From Deltaproteobacteria bacterium (GTDB lineage: Bacteria; Myxococcota; Polyangia; Haliangiales; Haliangiaceae), in NCBI GenBank assembly GCA_018262455.1, contig JAGSPR010000362.1:1-7001 (forward strand): a stretch of 7,001 nt of DNA. Direction: 5' to 3'. Made by a program: the position numbers and the translations under genes. A model generated the notes under the pieces. The model was not told where the DNA came from. It was given only the letters and a program-made list of their open reading frames with translations, and did not search any database. Shown here in pieces: positions 5,313 through 7,001 of the stretch; position 1 is the first letter of the stretch, and each line of letters begins with the position of its first letter.

Positions 5313-6776
5313 ATGGCGCACGGCGGAATCGACGAGCGGAAGATCGAGGAGATCGTCTCCAAGGTCCTCGAGCGGCTCGTTCGTGCCCCGGGTGGCGGTG
5401 TCACGGCGCCACCGGCCCGTGGTGCGCCGCCGGCCGAGCCGACGTCCAAGGCGAACATCCCGCGCGGCACGAACGGCGTCTACGCCGATGCCGACGCTGC
5501 CGCCAAGGCCGCCCGCAAGGGCTTCGAGCAGAACGAGCGGCTCGACCTGGCGACCCGCTCGAAGATGATCGCGGCGATGCGCAAGGTCACGCTCGCCAAC
5601 AACGATGCGCTCTCGCGCTATGCGGTCGAGGAGACCGGGCTCGGGCGCTACGAAGACAAGCTCGACAAGAACAAGCTCGTCGCCGAGAAGACGCCGGGCC
5701 TCGAGATCATGCGGCCGATCGCCTACACCGGCGACGACGGCCTGATGCTCACCGAGCGCGCGCCCTACGGCGTGCTGCTCGCGGTCACGCCGACCACCAA
5801 CCCGACCGAGACGATCCTGTGCAACGCGATCGGCATGGTCGCGGCCGGCAACGCCGTGGTGTTCAACGTTCACCCGTCGGCGGCACAGGTGTCGAACTGG
5901 TTCGTCCACATCCTCAACGAGGCGATCCAGGCCGTCGGCGGCCCGCGCGACGTCATCACGTCGATCGAGAAGCCCACGGTCGAGAGCGCGGGGACGCTGA
6001 TGAAGCACCCGCTGATCCGGATCGTCGTCGTGACGGGCGGCCCGGTCGTCGTCAAGGCGGCGATGAATTCGGGCAAGAAGGTGATCGCGGCGGGCCCGGG
6101 TAACCCGCCTGCCGTGGTCGACGAGACCGCGAACCTCGAGAAGGCCGCGGACGCGATCGTGCGCGGCGCGTCGCTCGACAACAACATCGTCTGCATCGCC
6201 GAGAAGGAGATCATCGCGGTCGACTCGATCGCGACCGAGCTCGTGCGCCAGCTGCAGAAGCACAAGACCCTCCTGCTCGATACCCGCCAGACCCGCGAGC
6301 TCGAGAAGGTCGTGCTCGAAGGCGATCATGTCAACAAGGCCTGGGTCGGCAAGGACGCCGGCCTGATCGCGAAGCAGATCGGGATCGGCGGCCATGGCCA
6401 TGATCTCCGCCTGCTCCTGTGCGAGGTCGACGAGCAGCACCCGTTCGTCCAGCACGAGCTGCTGATGCCCGTCATCCCGCTGTTCCGCGTTCGCGACGCC
6501 GCCGACGGCATCGCCGCCGCGCTGCGGGTCGAGCACGGGTTCCATCACACCGCGACGATGCACTCGGTCAACATCGACAACATGACCGCGATGGCGCGCG
6601 TCTGTAACTGCAGCATCTTCGTCAAGAACGACGCCTCGTACGCCGGGCTCGGCCTGGGCGGCGAGGGCTACACCTCGTTCACGATCGCGAGCCCGACCGG
6701 CGAGGGCCTCACCACCGCCATCCACTTCTCGCGCGAACGCCGCTGCACGCTCAAAGAGGCGTTCAGGTTCGTGTGA
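5313..6776 (+). CDS. CoA-acylating aldehyde dehydrogenase, microcompartment cargo (PduP/EutE type)
   Basis: This enzyme would oxidise an aldehyde to the acyl-CoA with NAD+ inside the shell, which keeps the reactive aldehyde contained. The 487 residues are normal for PduP/EutE-like enzymes. An amphipathic helix IDERKIEEIVSKVLERL (6-22), followed by a Pro/Gly/Ala-rich linker (about 24-46), has the form of an encapsulation peptide. The catalytic domain shows TPTTNPTET (159-167), VTGGP (240-244) and GPGNPPAVVD (261-270). The catalytic Cys294 lies in SLDNNIVCIAEKE, and Glu382 in HELLMP. The C-terminal SYAGLGLGGEGYTSF and PTGEGLT blocks are family hallmarks. The substrate (acetaldehyde, propionaldehyde, lactaldehyde or other) cannot be told from sequence. 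The start 2 nt after the BMC-P stop with only a weak Shine-Dalgarno sequence suggests coupled translation. Its stop overlaps the likely start of the next shell gene. Confidence 0.95.
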   Translation: MAHGGIDERKIEEIVSKVLERLVRAPGGGVTAPPARGAPPAEPTSKANIPRGTNGVYADADAAAKAARKGFEQNERLDLATRSKMIAAMRKVTLANNDALSRYAVEETGLGRYEDKLDKNKLVAEKTPGLEIMRPIAYTGDDGLMLTERAPYGVLLAVTPTTNPTETILCNAIGMVAAGNAVVFNVHPSAAQVSNWFVHILNEAIQAVGGPRDVITSIEKPTVESAGTLMKHPLIRIVVVTGGPVVVKAAMNSGKKVIAAGPGNPPAVVDETANLEKAADAIVRGASLDNNIVCIAEKEIIAVDSIATELVRQLQKHKTLLLDTRQTRELEKVVLEGDHVNKAWVGKDAGLIAKQIGIGGHGHDLRLLLCEVDEQHPFVQHELLMPVIPLFRVRDAADGIAAALRVEHGFHHTATMHSVNIDNMTAMARVCNCSIFVKNDASYAGLGLGGEGYTSFTIASPTGEGLTTAIHFSRERRCTLKEAFRFV

Positions 6777-7001
6777 GGGCTGTGCGCGAGCGAGGTCCTG
6801 CGCTCGGAGTGCTCGAGATCGGGACCATCGCGCGCGGCGTCGTCGTCGCCGATGCCGCGCTCAAGCGGGCGCCCGCGCTGCTGCTGTCCTCGCGGGCGAT
6901 CTCCGGCGGCAAGCACCTCGTGATGCTCGAGGGCGGCGTCGCCGAGGTCCAGGAAGCGATGACCGCCGGCAAGCTCGCTGCCGGCAGCGTGCTGCTCGAT
7001 C
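6773..7001 (+). CDS. Second BMC-domain shell protein, probably BMC-T (partial, cut by window end)
   Basis: Only the first 76 codons are in the window. They encode a canonical, non-permuted BMC domain start: ALGVLEIGTIARGVVVADAA (10-29), LKRAPALLL (30-38), the pore region RAISGGKHLVM (41-51) and GGVAEVQEAM (54-63). From memory this matches the N-terminal domain of the single-layer trimer protein Hoch_5812 (BMC-T1) of H. ochraceum better than any BMC-H, so I expect a second BMC domain beyond the edge. The likely start is GTG at 6773, overlapping the aldehyde dehydrogenase stop as GTGA. GTG at 6782 is an alternative, with GAGGG only 2 nt before it. The overlap implies translational coupling. A single-domain BMC-H remains possible because the C-terminus is missing. 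Confidence 0.85.
   Translation, partial: MRAVRERGPALGVLEIGTIARGVVVADAALKRAPALLLSSRAISGGKHLVMLEGGVAEVQEAMTAGKLAAGSVLLD

Noticed and set aside
6390..6401. GGCCATGGCC palindrome
   Set aside because: It is in the aldehyde dehydrogenase coding sequence and encodes Gly-His-Gly-His with ordinary codons.
5295..6725. Long open frame on the - strand opposite the aldehyde dehydrogenase
   Set aside because: It is a shadow frame of GC-rich codons, rich in Arg, Asp, Leu and Val without motifs; the + strand frame carries all the family signatures.

Overview
The window is very GC-rich and densely coding. Its strongest identity signal is a bacterial microcompartment (BMC) operon on the + strand from about 4030 to the right edge. 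The shell proteins closely match, as I remember them, those of the myxobacterium Haliangium ochraceum (the BMC-H, BMC-P and BMC-T proteins used for its crystallised shell). I therefore infer a member of Myxococcota, probably Haliangiales/Kofleriaceae or a relative. This rests on recalled sequence and was not searched.

Left half (about 1-3851), all on the - strand: a GNAT-family N-acetyltransferase (66-563), a 482-residue lipoprotein of unknown function with a clear lipobox (595-2043), and a TolC-like outer-membrane efflux protein with a signal peptide (2292-3851). A 248-bp gap between the lipoprotein and TolC genes holds a nested, nearly concentric inverted repeat. A short direct repeat lies at the extreme left edge. 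Nothing in this half has an obvious metabolic link to the microcompartment.

Middle (3852-4029): a 178-bp divergent intergenic region between the tolC-like gene and the BMC operon. It holds a 7+7 bp dyad and a smaller overlapping inverted repeat, which are candidates for operator sites. No convincing sigma-70 or sigma-54 promoter was found.

Right half (4030-7001), + strand: a tightly packed operon of (1) a permuted two-domain trimeric shell protein (BMC-T) carrying a Glu-Arg pair as in gated pores, (2) a hexameric shell protein (BMC-H), (3) a pentameric vertex protein (BMC-P), (4) a CoA-acylating aldehyde dehydrogenase of the PduP/EutE type with an N-terminal encapsulation-peptide-like helix, and (5) the start of a second BMC-T gene, cut by the window edge. 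Spacing tightens along the operon (35, 10 and 2 nt, then a 4-nt overlap), which implies co-transcription and translational coupling. Together the genes supply facet, vertex and pore components plus one cargo enzyme that would oxidise an aldehyde to an acyl-CoA inside the shell. The enzyme that makes the aldehyde, the phosphotransacylase and the alcohol dehydrogenase are not in the window, so the substrate is open. No stretch above 300 bp lacks a gene. No tRNA, rRNA, CRISPR array or insertion sequence was seen.
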